A stretch of 64,000 nucleotides of DNA from NCBI RefSeq assembly GCF_002162135.1, contig NZ_CP021382.1:2726001-2790000 (forward strand), read 5' to 3'. The stretch's first letter is position 1, and every line of letters begins with the position of its first letter. The DNA is from Cellvibrio sp. PSBB006 (lineage in GTDB: Bacteria; Pseudomonadota; Gammaproteobacteria; Pseudomonadales; Cellvibrionaceae). Positions 43,306-52,218 of the stretch are shown here, one piece after another. The position numbers and the translations under genes are program-made. Under the pieces are notes generated by a model. That model had not been told where the DNA came from and did no database searches. It saw only the letters and a program-made list of their open reading frames with translations.

Positions 43306-44127
43306 TTATCGCCCGAGTTGTTCAGACAGCTCCAGCGAACGATCAGCACAAGCCTTCATCGCCCGGCTGACCATCGTGCGGATACCATCCGCTTCAAACG
43401 ACTTGATCGCCTGTTCCGTGGTGCCTTTCGGGGACGTAACCCGGCGGCGCAACTCGGCAACATCGACATCGCTGTTTTTGGCCAACATGGCAGCACCCAA
43501 AGCGGTTTGCAGAGTCAGGTCAGTCGCGCAGTCGCGCGACAAACCCAGATCAACCGCCGCATCAATCATCGCTTCCATCATCAGAAAGAAATAGGCCGGG
43601 CCGGAACCCGAGACGGCAGTCACCGCATTGAGCAAAGGCTCATCATCCAACCATTGCACCACCCCCACAGCGCCCAGAATTTGACTGGCGGTTTGGCGTT
43701 GCTCAGTAGAGGTATTGGCGTTGGCGAAAAGACCGGCCGCACCGGTTTGCACCTGCGACGGAGTATTGGGCATGGAGCGCACGATGGCCTGATCCACACC
43801 CAGCCATTCGCCCATGCTCTGGGTGGTGATACCGGCCGCCACCGAAATAATCAGCGGCTTGTGGCCAAGAGCCGGCTGCAAATCCAGCGCGACGGTTTTA
43901 AGCATCTGCGGTTTGACTGCCAGCACCACGACATCAGCCGCCTGGGCCAGAGCGCGGTTGTCAGTGCTCGTGGCAATACCGAATTGGTTGCTGACAGTAT
44001 CCAGTGTTTCCTGGCGAGTGGCGCTGGCGCTGATGAGATCAGCGGGATAACCCTTCGCCAACAGCCCACCGATGATGGCACGCGCCATGTTGCCCGCGCC
44101 GATAAATGTAAGTCTGGTGTTATTCAC
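43306..44127 (-). CDS. proC: pyrroline-5-carboxylate reductase
   Basis: It catalyses the last step of proline synthesis, reduction of pyrroline-5-carboxylate with NAD(P)H. The 273 residues show FIGAGNMARAIIGGL (nucleotide fold), the SMPNTPSQVQTG segment, and the C-terminal VTAVSGSGPAYFF ... VTSPKGTTEQAI motif. The start is GTG, with AGGA about eight bases before it. It lies 27 bases after yggS and 40 bases before yggT in one operon. Confidence 0.96.
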   Translation of the reverse strand: MNNTRLTFIGAGNMARAIIGGLLAKGYPADLISASATRQETLDTVSNQFGIATSTDNRALAQAADVVVLAVKPQMLKTVALDLQPALGHKPLIISVAAGITTQSMGEWLGVDQAIVRSMPNTPSQVQTGAAGLFANANTSTEQRQTASQILGAVGVVQWLDDEPLLNAVTAVSGSGPAYFFLMMEAMIDAAVDLGLSRDCATDLTLQTALGAAMLAKNSDVDVAELRRRVTSPKGTTEQAIKSFEADGIRTMVSRAMKACADRSLELSEQLGR

Positions 44128-44154
44128 AACGTCATCCTGTGCAATAAAAAATGG

Positions 44155-44850
44155 TTAATCCCTGGGAGCACGCGCGCCGAAGATATCCGTGCCGACGCGC
44201 ACAAGCGTTGAGCCACTGGCGATGGCGGCTTCCAGATCACCGGACATCCCCATGGACAGGGTATCCAGCGGCACGCCGGCCTGCTGCAGGGACTCCATGG
44301 CATCGCGTAAGCGAGAGAATGTCGCGCGCAGGCGGCGGGGATCATCGCAGGGCGCCGGTATGCTCATCAAGCCGCGCAGGTGCAGATTGGGCAACTCAGC
44401 GACCTGTTGGGCCAGTACCGGCAGCTCCGCAAGGCTCACACCGGCCTTGGTTTCTTCATCATCAATATTCACTTGCACACAGACCTGCAGTGCTGGCAGT
44501 GTAGAGGGCCGTTGCGCGCTCAGACGCTGCGCGGTCTTGAGCCGGTCTATACTGTGAACCCAGTCAAAATTTTCAGCGATGGCGCGGGTTTTGTTGGACT
44601 GAATGGGGCCGATAAAATGCCATTCAATGTCTGGCAGGTGTGCGAGAGCCTGTTTTTTTTCCAGCGCTTCTTGCACATAGTTTTCACCAAACCGGCGCTG
44701 CCCCCATTGCCAGGCGCGTTCAACAGCCGTTGCCGGTTGGGTTTTACTAACGGCGAGCAGGTGAATATCAGCGGCAGCGCGGCCGGATTCCTGCGCAGCT
44801 CGTTGAATGCGCGCCATGACTTTGGCGAGATTGTCGTCTATCTTGTGCAT
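44155..44850 (-). CDS. yggS: PLP homeostasis protein (PLPBP, YggS family)
   Basis: The 231-residue TIM-barrel protein binds pyridoxal phosphate through Lys36 (LLAVSKTQP) and buffers free PLP rather than acting as an enzyme. FGENYVQEALEK, WHFIGPIQSNK and SMGMSGDLEAAI are the family signatures. It is first in the yggS-proC-yggT-yggU operon and diverges from pilT with about 100 bases between them. Confidence 0.95.
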   Translation of the reverse strand: MHKIDDNLAKVMARIQRAAQESGRAAADIHLLAVSKTQPATAVERAWQWGQRRFGENYVQEALEKKQALAHLPDIEWHFIGPIQSNKTRAIAENFDWVHSIDRLKTAQRLSAQRPSTLPALQVCVQVNIDDEETKAGVSLAELPVLAQQVAELPNLHLRGLMSIPAPCDDPRRLRATFSRLRDAMESLQQAGVPLDTLSMGMSGDLEAAIASGSTLVRVGTDIFGARAPRD

Positions 44851-44952
44851 ATCCAGTATGAGAGTGTGCCGCCTGTTGATCGACCACCGGAGCCTGTGCT
44901 CCCTGTGCGGCTGAGATAAAAAATAATTGATTGAAATAAGGTAGCAAGCAGT

Positions 44953-45987
44953 ATGGATATTACCGAACTCCTCGCCTTCAGCGCCAAACAGGGCGCGTCC
45001 GACTTACACCTTTCCGCTGGCCTGCCGCCGATGATTCGCGTCGATGGCGACGTGCGGCGTATTAACCTGCCGCCCATGGAGCACAAGCAGGTGCACAGTT
45101 TGATCTACGAGATCATGAATGACAAGCAACGTAAGGACTTCGAAGAATTCCTCGAAACCGACTTCTCTTTTGAGGTGCCGGGCGTCGCCCGCTTCCGGGT
45201 TAATGCCTTTAATCAGAACCGCGGCGCCGGCGCCGTATTCCGGACGATTCCTTCCAAGGTACTCACCATGGAAGAGCTGGGCATGGGCAATGTGTTTCGC
45301 GATATCTGCGCCGTACCGCGCGGGTTGGTATTGGTAACCGGCCCAACCGGTTCCGGTAAATCCACCACCCTCGCCGCTATGATTGACTACATCAACGATA
45401 ACAAATACGAACACGTCCTGACGATTGAAGACCCGATCGAATTTGTGCATGAAAGTAAGAAGTGCCTCGTCAACCAACGGGAAGTGCACCGCGACACCCA
45501 CGGCTTCGCCGAAGCACTGCGCTCAGCATTGCGGGAAGACCCGGACATTATCCTGGTGGGTGAGATGCGTGACCTGGAAACCATTCGCCTCGCCTTGACC
45601 GCCGCCGAAACCGGCCACCTGGTGTTCGGTACCCTGCACACCACTTCCGCCGCAAAAACCATTGACCGTATCGTGGATGTATTTCCGGCCAACGAAAAAT
45701 CCATGGTGCGTTCAATGCTCTCGGAGTCATTGCAAGCGGTTATTTCGCAAACACTGATGAAGAAAAACGGCGGCGGCCGGGTAGCAGCTCACGAAATTAT
45801 GCGCGGCACCCCGGCAATTCGTAACCTGATTCGCGAAGATAAGGTGGCCCAAATGTATTCCGCCATTCAAACCGGCGCATCGCTGGGCATGCAGACTATG
45901 GACCAATGCCTGGCGGACCTGGTGGCGCGACGTGTCATCAGCCGTGAAGCGGCCAAGAGCAAGGCGAAGATGCCGGAGAATTTTTAA
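44953..45987 (+). CDS. pilT: type IV pilus retraction ATPase PilT
   Basis: This hexameric cytosolic motor depolymerises type IV pili and powers twitching motility. The 344 residues match the family (345 in P. aeruginosa). Walker A GPTGSGKST starts at residue 130; the Asp box (DPIEFVH), Walker B (ILVGEMRD), the His box (HLVFGTLHT) and the C-terminal AIRNLIREDK retraction motif are all present. It diverges from yggS and is followed by pilU. Confidence 0.98.
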   Translation: MDITELLAFSAKQGASDLHLSAGLPPMIRVDGDVRRINLPPMEHKQVHSLIYEIMNDKQRKDFEEFLETDFSFEVPGVARFRVNAFNQNRGAGAVFRTIPSKVLTMEELGMGNVFRDICAVPRGLVLVTGPTGSGKSTTLAAMIDYINDNKYEHVLTIEDPIEFVHESKKCLVNQREVHRDTHGFAEALRSALREDPDIILVGEMRDLETIRLALTAAETGHLVFGTLHTTSAAKTIDRIVDVFPANEKSMVRSMLSESLQAVISQTLMKKNGGGRVAAHEIMRGTPAIRNLIREDKVAQMYSAIQTGASLGMQTMDQCLADLVARRVISREAAKSKAKMPENF

Positions 45988-46101
45988 TTCATTTGTCTGC
46001 GTCATCCAGAGAAAACAGTGGACAATTTTTTGCTTTTAAAAACGTTCAGACGCAATAATTTTCACTAGCGCTCTGGAGCGCAACTCAGAAGGTAAGCCGT
46101 T

Positions 46102-47247
46102 ATGGATTTTGATCGTTTGTTAGCGTTGATGGTGGAAAAAGGCGCGTCGGATTTATTCGTCACCGCCGGTGTGCCGCCGTCCATCAAGTTGCACGGCAAG
46201 ATCGTTCCCGTTACCGCCACGCCACTCGCCCCCGAAAAGGTCCGCGAATTGGTGCTGAGCGTTATGAATGAAAAACAACGTGTGGAATTCCTTGAAAATA
46301 AGGAACTGAACTTCGCCGTCAGCGCGCGCGGTATCGGCCGGTTTCGTGCCAGCGCGTTTTACCAACGCAACCTGGCGGGCATGGTGCTGCGTCGGATTGA
46401 AACCAACATTCCGCGCATAGACGATCTCGGCCTGCCAGAAATTATTAAAGAACTGGCGATGACCAAGCGCGGTTTGATTATCTTTGTAGGCGCCACGGGT
46501 ACCGGTAAATCAACATCGCTGGCATCGATGATCGGCCACCGCAACCGCAACAGTAAAGGTCACATTATTTCGATTGAAGACCCGATCGAATTTATTCACC
46601 AACATGAAGGCTGCATCATCACCCAACGCGAAGTGGGCATCGATACTGAATCCTTTGAAATTGCCCTGAAAAATACTCTGCGCCAGGCGCCGGATGTGAT
46701 CCTGATTGGTGAGGTGCGGTCACGGGAAACCATGGACCACGCCATCGCGTTTGCGGAAACCGGTCACCTGTGTTTGTGTACGCTGCACGCCAACAACGCT
46801 AACCAGGCGCTGGACCGTATCATTCACTTCTTCCCCGCTGACCGCCATCGCCAGTTGTGGATGGACTTGTCGCTCAACCTGAAAGCGATTGTTGCACAGC
46901 AATTGATCCCGACACCGGATGGACAAGGGCGACGCGCCTGTCTTGAGGTGCTGATCAATACACCGCTCGCCCAGGATCTGATTCGCAAAGGCGAAGTCTC
47001 GGACTTGAAAGAGCTGATGAAAAAATCTACCGAACTGGGCATGCAGACTTTCGACCAGGCACTCTATGAACTGTATGACAATGGTGAAATTACTTACGAG
47101 GACGCGCTGCTTCACGCTGACTCGCCCAACGACCTGCGCTTGATGATCAAACTGGGCTCAGAAACCGATGCGACCTATTTGTCTCATGCGGCAGATGGTT
47201 TATCTATTCAGGACGATGATAAGAATGATCGCGGGCGGATGTTTTAA
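46102..47247 (+). CDS. pilU: PilT-dependent retraction ATPase PilU
   Basis: It assists PilT in pulling pili against load. The 381 residues contain Walker A GATGTGKST (from residue 130), DPIEFIHQHEGC, Walker B (ILIGEVRS) and a C-terminal extension past the PilT length that ends in SLIQDD-like acidic residues, typical of PilU (about 380 residues). AGAAGG lies upstream of the ATG. It converges on ruvX across a REP-like repeat. Confidence 0.97.
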   Translation: MDFDRLLALMVEKGASDLFVTAGVPPSIKLHGKIVPVTATPLAPEKVRELVLSVMNEKQRVEFLENKELNFAVSARGIGRFRASAFYQRNLAGMVLRRIETNIPRIDDLGLPEIIKELAMTKRGLIIFVGATGTGKSTSLASMIGHRNRNSKGHIISIEDPIEFIHQHEGCIITQREVGIDTESFEIALKNTLRQAPDVILIGEVRSRETMDHAIAFAETGHLCLCTLHANNANQALDRIIHFFPADRHRQLWMDLSLNLKAIVAQQLIPTPDGQGRRACLEVLINTPLAQDLIRKGEVSDLKELMKKSTELGMQTFDQALYELYDNGEITYEDALLHADSPNDLRLMIKLGSETDATYLSHAADGLSIQDDDKNDRGRMF

Positions 47248-47268
47248 TTTTTAAACTGTTGGATCTTG

Positions 47269-47300
47269 GTGGCGGATTACGCTGTGCTAATCCGACCCAC
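47269..47300 (-). repeat. REP-like palindromic repeat, copy D
   Basis: It reads GTGGCGGATTACGC ... GCTAATCCGACCCAC, a more diverged copy of the family at 5782, 5859 and 13406. It lies between convergent pilU and ruvX and supplies the ruvX stop codon (CTA at 47287-47289) and its last residues. Confidence 0.75.
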
Positions 47301-47721
47301 CTGGTATGACTTGATTTTGTAGCCAGGTTTCGAGAATCAGGCGTGCGGCAATAGAATCAACGGGATTATTTTTGTAGTCACGGGAGCCACCGCGTTCCAT
47401 CACTTCACCTTTAGCAGCAAAACTGCTGAGACGTTCATCAACCAGCTCCACCTTCACACCAAAACGCCCGTGCAGACGATTGGCAAATTTACGTGCGCGG
47501 GCGCTGAGTTCACTTTCGCTGCCATCCATATTTAATGGCAAACCAACCAATACCAGATCCGGTTCCCACTCCTGCAATAGCCTCTCTACCTGCACCCAGT
47601 CGGGCACACCGTCATTTGCCTTTAGTGGGGACTGTTCAGTAGCGGAACGAGTGAGTGTTTGGCCAGAGGCGACGCCGATATTGCGTGTACCGTAATCAAA
47701 GGCCAGAAGCGTTTTTATCAT
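47287..47721 (-). CDS. ruvX: putative pre-16S rRNA nuclease RuvX (YqgF)
   Basis: This 144-residue RNase-H-like protein takes part in 16S rRNA 5'-end maturation. Signatures are LAFDYGTRNIGVA, LVLVGLPLNMDGSE, VDERLSS and DSIAARLILETWL. ATG 47721 fits the family (E. coli 138 residues) although no clear ribosome site is seen; the frame extends to 47790 inside yqgE. Its last few codons lie within the REP-like repeat copy D, so the C-terminus differs from that of relatives. Confidence 0.94.
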   Translation of the reverse strand: MIKTLLAFDYGTRNIGVASGQTLTRSATEQSPLKANDGVPDWVQVERLLQEWEPDLVLVGLPLNMDGSESELSARARKFANRLHGRFGVKVELVDERLSSFAAKGEVMERGGSRDYKNNPVDSIAARLILETWLQNQVIPGGSD

Positions 47722-47770
47722 GGAAAGAATTTTTGAAACGAATGAATGACGAGAAGAATATTGATCCGAC

Positions 47771-48361
47771 TTACGCGTGCCCTGCGACACTGGAGATCAA
47801 ATTCAAATCAATACCTAAAGGTTGCGCCGCTGCCGCCCAACGTTGTTCATGCGGAGTGTGGAAGATGATATTGCCGTCGGATGGCACAGTAAGCCAGGAA
47901 TTGGCGGCGACCTCGGCTTCCAATTGCCCTTCGCCCCAACCGGCATAACCCAAGGCAATTAAATACTCTTCTGGCCCACGCCCATCGGCCAGAGCTTCGA
48001 TGATATCGCGTGATGCTGTCAGGCTAATTCGCGGAGAAATCTTGAGTGTGGATTGCCATTCTTTTTCGCTGGAATGCAAGACAAACCCGCGCTCAATCTG
48101 TACCGGCCCACCGGCAAATACCGCCCGACTGCCGATGCCCGCCGCGTCAGCCAATTCCATCTGCACAAAAATATCGCGAATAAACAACGGCATCGCATTG
48201 TTAATCACAATACCCATGGCACCTTTATCTGTATGTTCACAAATGTAAGTAACCGAATGCGCGAAGGCGGAATCCCGCATACCTGGCATAGCAATCAGGA
48301 AATGATCGCGGAGGCTGCCAGCCGTGAGTTCAGAAGTGGTGAGATCGTCGTGTGTTGTCAT
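47771..48361 (-). CDS. yqgE: UPF0301/AlgH family protein YqgE
   Basis: The 196-residue protein has the AlgH/YqgE signature FLIAMPGMRDSAFAHSVTYICEH, GIVINNAMP, FAGGPVQIERGFVLH and GYAGWGEGQLEAE. AlgH was named from alginate regulation in Pseudomonas, but its action is unknown. It is encoded just before ruvX, as in many gammaproteobacteria. Confidence 0.95.
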   Translation of the reverse strand: MTTHDDLTTSELTAGSLRDHFLIAMPGMRDSAFAHSVTYICEHTDKGAMGIVINNAMPLFIRDIFVQMELADAAGIGSRAVFAGGPVQIERGFVLHSSEKEWQSTLKISPRISLTASRDIIEALADGRGPEEYLIALGYAGWGEGQLEAEVAANSWLTVPSDGNIIFHTPHEQRWAAAAQPLGIDLNLISSVAGHA

Positions 48362-48424
48362 GGTTTCAGTATTGGGGGCTTCGTGGACTAATACAAGCTG
48401 ATCGCAAAAATTTATCCCGCGCGC

Positions 48425-49324
48425 TTACTCTGCTGAGGTAGACAGACCGGTAATCTCAAAATTCCAGGTGCGGATGATTTGCAAGCGATCAGCTTGTTGA
48501 CGAATCTCCGGTGGGAAGACTGCAAAGGGCGCCGCCAAACGCACAATCTGACGCGCCGCTTCATCAAAGATACGCTGCCCGGAGGACTGCAACATGTCGA
48601 TTTCGTGGATGGTGCCATCGGGGTTAATGACCACGGAGAGGCGCAGCTGGCCGGTAATGCGTTGGCTTAGCGCTTCCTGCGGATAGTTTTCGTTGCCTAC
48701 CTGCTCGATCTTTGTACTCCATTCATGCAGATATTTGGCGTCGAAGGATTCTTTCGTAGATACCGATGTGAGGGTGCGAATGCGCGGGCGCTTGGCATAT
48801 TCCTGACGCTGGCGATCCAACTTGGCCTGCAAGCTGGCAATCTCCGTAGTAAATGTTTGCTCCTGCAAAAGGCCGTCGCGCTGCTGTTGCTCATCCAAGG
48901 GCTCCGGATCTGTCTGAACCTGCACTTGCCGCTGGTTATCGGCAACCGTACTGATCAACTGGTCATCTTTACGCTCATTGGGTGAAGCGGCCTGGGTTTG
49001 CGGCATAGGATTGACGTCACGCACCTCTGAGTCGGCAAACTCAGCCTGACGCTCAGTGGTCAACTGCCTGGCTTCGTCTTCTGTGCCGCTGGCCTCCTGG
49101 CTATGCTGCGCGATGAAGTCGGCCTGTTCCGGCGTTTTGGCCGACTTGTGGGTAGCGAGGGTAATCTCCAGTGTCTGAGACTGGTTGGGTTGCTGCAGGT
49201 TAAAACCCACCCCCAAAATGATCAGGGCATGGACGACCAAGGCAAGAAAAAACGTAAAACTCAAACGATCGCCGGTATCGACTCGCGCCTCATCCAGTGC
49301 TGGTGACATAGCAACAGAATTCAT
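48425..49324 (-). CDS. TonB family energy transducer (TonB3-type, twitching-associated)
   Basis: The 299-residue protein has a short cytosolic start, one membrane helix (about 22-42), a periplasmic Gln/Glu-rich linker with predicted coiled coil (TEIASLQAKLDRQRQEYAK), and a C-terminal TonB-like domain (NYPQEALSQRITGQLRLSVVINPDGTIHEIDMLQSSG). The linker lacks the usual Pro-Glu/Pro-Lys repeats of TonB1. Its place between gshB and yqgE, next to the pil-chp cluster, matches P. aeruginosa tonB3, which is needed for twitching motility. It overlaps the gshB stop by four bases, so both are in one transcript. Confidence 0.88.
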   Translation of the reverse strand: MNSVAMSPALDEARVDTGDRLSFTFFLALVVHALIILGVGFNLQQPNQSQTLEITLATHKSAKTPEQADFIAQHSQEASGTEDEARQLTTERQAEFADSEVRDVNPMPQTQAASPNERKDDQLISTVADNQRQVQVQTDPEPLDEQQQRDGLLQEQTFTTEIASLQAKLDRQRQEYAKRPRIRTLTSVSTKESFDAKYLHEWSTKIEQVGNENYPQEALSQRITGQLRLSVVINPDGTIHEIDMLQSSGQRIFDEAARQIVRLAAPFAVFPPEIRQQADRLQIIRTWNFEITGLSTSAE

Positions 49325-50307
49325 CGTTCCTGAATACCCTTGGCCGCCAGGTAGCCGGCAATAGCATCCATGAACCGTGCACCAATACGCGTGTTGTAGG
49401 CTTTATCGATCTCCCTGGCACAGGTCGGACTGGTCACATTGATTTCCGTCAGGTAATCCCCGATCACATCCAGTCCTACAAAAAGTAACCCTTTTGCTTT
49501 CAAGGTTGGCGCAACCTGCGCCACAATCCAGCGGTCCCGTTCACTCAGAGGCTGAGCCACACCGGTACCACCTGCCGCCAGGTTGCCCCGGGTTTCACCC
49601 TGAGCCGGAATGCGCGCGAGACAATAGGGAATAGGCTCGCCATCGACAACCAGAATGCGCTTATCGCCAGCGCTGATCTCTGGAATATAACGCTGGGCCA
49701 TAGTCAATTGGGTTCCATGTTGCGTCAGTGTTTCCAGAATAACGCCTACATTGGGATCATCTTCCCTACAACGGAAGATACTACTGCCTCCCATTCCATC
49801 CAGGGGCTTGAAGATCACATCCTGATGTTGCCGATGAAAATCACGCAGTTGTCTGGCGTTACGGCTGACCAAAACCGGCGGGCAACACTGGGGAAACTGG
49901 GTGGCGAATACCTTTTCATTACAATCGCGCAGGCTTTGTGGCTTATTCAGCACCAAAGTACCCTGTTTTTCAGCTGCTTCCAGAATATAAGTGCTATATA
50001 TATATTCATTATCGAAAGGTGGATCCTTGCGCATCAGAACAACGTTGATCTCTGCCAGCGACTTATCCTCTCGGGGACCCAGCTCATACCAGGTATCGGC
50101 ATTGTCCGCGACGAACAATGCCCGCACACTGGCACGGGCTTCGCCCTGTAATAAATAAAGATCACTTTGCTCCATATAATAAAGATCCCATCCCCGTTCC
50201 TGGGCAGCCAACAGCAATGCGAGGGTGGTATCTTTGTAATATTTGATGCTTGCGATGGGGTCCATCACAACGCCGAGGGAGATGGTCATAAAATCTTTTG
50301 CACTCAT
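49321..50307 (-). CDS. gshB: glutathione synthetase
   Basis: It joins gamma-glutamylcysteine and glycine with ATP. The 328-residue ATP-grasp enzyme shows GVVMDPIASIKYYKDTT, MRKDPPFDNEYIYSTYILE, KPLDGMGGSSIFR (glycine-rich loop) and LDVIGDYLTEINVTSPT at the C-terminus. A start at 50289 (MTISLGV) matches homologues as well as the longer form from 50307; neither has a clear ribosome site. It diverges from pilG. Confidence 0.95.
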   Translation of the reverse strand: MSAKDFMTISLGVVMDPIASIKYYKDTTLALLLAAQERGWDLYYMEQSDLYLLQGEARASVRALFVADNADTWYELGPREDKSLAEINVVLMRKDPPFDNEYIYSTYILEAAEKQGTLVLNKPQSLRDCNEKVFATQFPQCCPPVLVSRNARQLRDFHRQHQDVIFKPLDGMGGSSIFRCREDDPNVGVILETLTQHGTQLTMAQRYIPEISAGDKRILVVDGEPIPYCLARIPAQGETRGNLAAGGTGVAQPLSERDRWIVAQVAPTLKAKGLLFVGLDVIGDYLTEINVTSPTCAREIDKAYNTRIGARFMDAIAGYLAAKGIQER

Positions 50308-50607
50308 GGTGGCATTGGATTTGCCGGGAGTCGTTATGCGGACTAAAGTTAAGTCCTCGGGGCTATTAAAGCAAGAGGCTTAAGTACATCCCATAATGTT
50401 AAGCTCTAAAGAATTGCGAAAACGAATAGATTCTTTATATATTCAAGTAGTTATAGATAAACCTTAAAAACTATGTTAAAAGTTTGCATGGCGCTTGTTA
50501 CGACGGCTTTCGAGGCCGTTTTCCGTGTTTGAGAGACATAAAGTGTGACACGGATCGCAAGGTCTGGCAGTGTCATGACAACGAGATAAAAGGCAAAGGT
50601 CAGAGTT
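50308..50607. other. divergent gshB-pilG control region
   Basis: The region must contain the promoters of gshB (minus) and of the pil-chp operon (plus). It has an AT-rich stretch (about 50420-50475) and a weak hairpin ACGGC/GCCGT followed by TTTT at 50503-50523. No gene or clear sigma-54 site was found. Confidence 0.5.
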
Positions 50608-51003
50608 ATGGACGTAAGTTTGGAAAGCCTGAAGGTGATGGTAATCGACGATAGTAAAACCATTCGCCGCACAGCAGAAACCTTGCTTAAAAAAGCAGGT
50701 TGCACGGTAGTAACAGCCACCGACGGCTTTGATGCCCTGGCGAAAATAGCTGATACCCGCCCCGACATTATCTTTGTCGATATTATGATGCCCCGCCTTG
50801 ATGGCTATCAAACCTGTGCCCTGATCAAGAATAACAGCGAATTCAAGACCACACCGGTCATCATGTTATCCAGCAAAGACGGATTGTTCGACAAAGCCAA
50901 AGGACGGATTGTCGGTTCCGACCAATATCTCACCAAACCCTTCAGCAAAAGCGAATTGCTCGATGCCATTCAGGCACACGTCAAGCATGCCAAAGCCTCG
51001 TGA
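50608..51003 (+). CDS. pilG: twitching motility response regulator PilG
   Basis: This 131-residue CheY-like single receiver, with phospho-acceptor Asp58 (IIFVDIMMPRLDG), promotes pilus extension and is the main output of ChpA. A short extension (MDVSLESL) precedes the receiver, as in P. aeruginosa PilG. AAAGG lies upstream of the ATG. It leads the pilGHIJK-chpABC operon. Confidence 0.96.
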   Translation: MDVSLESLKVMVIDDSKTIRRTAETLLKKAGCTVVTATDGFDALAKIADTRPDIIFVDIMMPRLDGYQTCALIKNNSEFKTTPVIMLSSKDGLFDKAKGRIVGSDQYLTKPFSKSELLDAIQAHVKHAKAS

Positions 51004-51069
51004 AGGGCGGGCGGATACGTTTAAACCAATGGATTGCTCAACTAGAAGTTCTATTATTTTGGGGTAGCT

Positions 51070-51432
51070 ATGGCCAGAGTATTAATCATCGACGACTCAC
51101 CGACTGAGACGTATAAATTGACCAGCATGCTTGAAAAGCATGGACATGCAGTATTGACTGCAGAGAATGGCGAAGACGGTATCGCCTTGGCTCAGAAAGA
51201 ACAGCCAGACGTTATTCTGATGGACATCGTGATGCCGGGCCTCAATGGGTTCCAGGCAACCCGCCAACTGTCAAAACTCCCGGAAACCTCGCACATCCCG
51301 GTCATTATTGTGACCACCAAAGATCAACAAACTGATCGTGTGTGGGGCATGCGTCAGGGTGCGAAGGATTACCTGGCGAAACCTATTGAAGCAGATGTAT
51401 TGATGGCAGCAATCGCTCAGGTCATGCGCTGA
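51070..51432 (+). CDS. pilH: twitching motility response regulator PilH
   Basis: This 120-residue CheY-like receiver, with Asp52 (ILMDIVMPGLNG), acts as a phosphate sink or counter-regulator to PilG. GGGG before the ATG supports the start. It lies 66 bases after pilG. Confidence 0.96.
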   Translation: MARVLIIDDSPTETYKLTSMLEKHGHAVLTAENGEDGIALAQKEQPDVILMDIVMPGLNGFQATRQLSKLPETSHIPVIIVTTKDQQTDRVWGMRQGAKDYLAKPIEADVLMAAIAQVMR

Positions 51433-51559
51433 TAAGGGCGTGACCAAGACGCCATGGCAGACCAGCGCCATCAAAACTCAATAACAAATGCACCCAACAG
51501 CCGCACTATTCGTTACACAACTCTGTTGGTCGCTTGGTGAGAATGGAATAAATCGGTCT

Positions 51560-52102
51560 ATGTCAGAACCACAGGTAGCCTTTCAGGCGCTCCTCGATCT
51601 CGCACAACGCAGTCGCGCAGCAGCACGCGGTCTGCCGGCACAAACCGACATCCGCCCACAGTGGAGCGGCATCGGCTTTTCGCTCATGGGCAGCAACTTT
51701 GTAGCCCCTATGGGTGAGGTTTCCGAGATGTTGGAAGTGCCCAGCTTTACTCACTTGCCCGGCGTTCAACCCTGGGTAAAAGGCGTGGCCAATGTGCGGG
51801 GGCGACTGCTTCCCATCTTTGACATGGCAACCTTCTTTGGCGACAGACTGATCAGCGGCCGCAAACAACGCCGGGTGCTGGTCCTGGAAACCGAAAACCT
51901 GTACAGCGGTTTGATGGTAGACCAGGTCTTTGGTATGCAGCATTTTCCCATGGATGAATACAGTGAACAGGCTGGTGCTATCGCCAGCAATATTTTGCCA
52001 TTTGTAACCGGAAGCTACTCACTCGGTGGCCAACAATGGTCGCTATTTCGACCGGGGCTGCTGGCAGAAGATCCGCGTTTCATCAACGCGGCCAAAGGTT
52101 AG
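51560..52102 (+). CDS. pilI: CheW-like adaptor PilI
   Basis: This 180-residue CheW-fold adaptor links the chemoreceptor PilJ to the kinase ChpA. FVAPMGEVSEMLEVP and VKGVANVRGRLLPIFDM are typical CheW segments. ATG 51560 is chosen by match to PilI length (178 in P. aeruginosa); the frame extends to 51488 without a ribosome site. Confidence 0.94.
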   Translation: MSEPQVAFQALLDLAQRSRAAARGLPAQTDIRPQWSGIGFSLMGSNFVAPMGEVSEMLEVPSFTHLPGVQPWVKGVANVRGRLLPIFDMATFFGDRLISGRKQRRVLVLETENLYSGLMVDQVFGMQHFPMDEYSEQAGAIASNILPFVTGSYSLGGQQWSLFRPGLLAEDPRFINAAKG

Positions 52103-52218
52103 TAACTAGCTGGTAGTAAGAGTATCCACACCAAGCTGGAGACGGAATCAATGGTATCGGGGATGTTCTCCGCTACCGGGGATAAAAAATAAGACGCAGA
52201 GTCGGTAGGAGTACGTAG

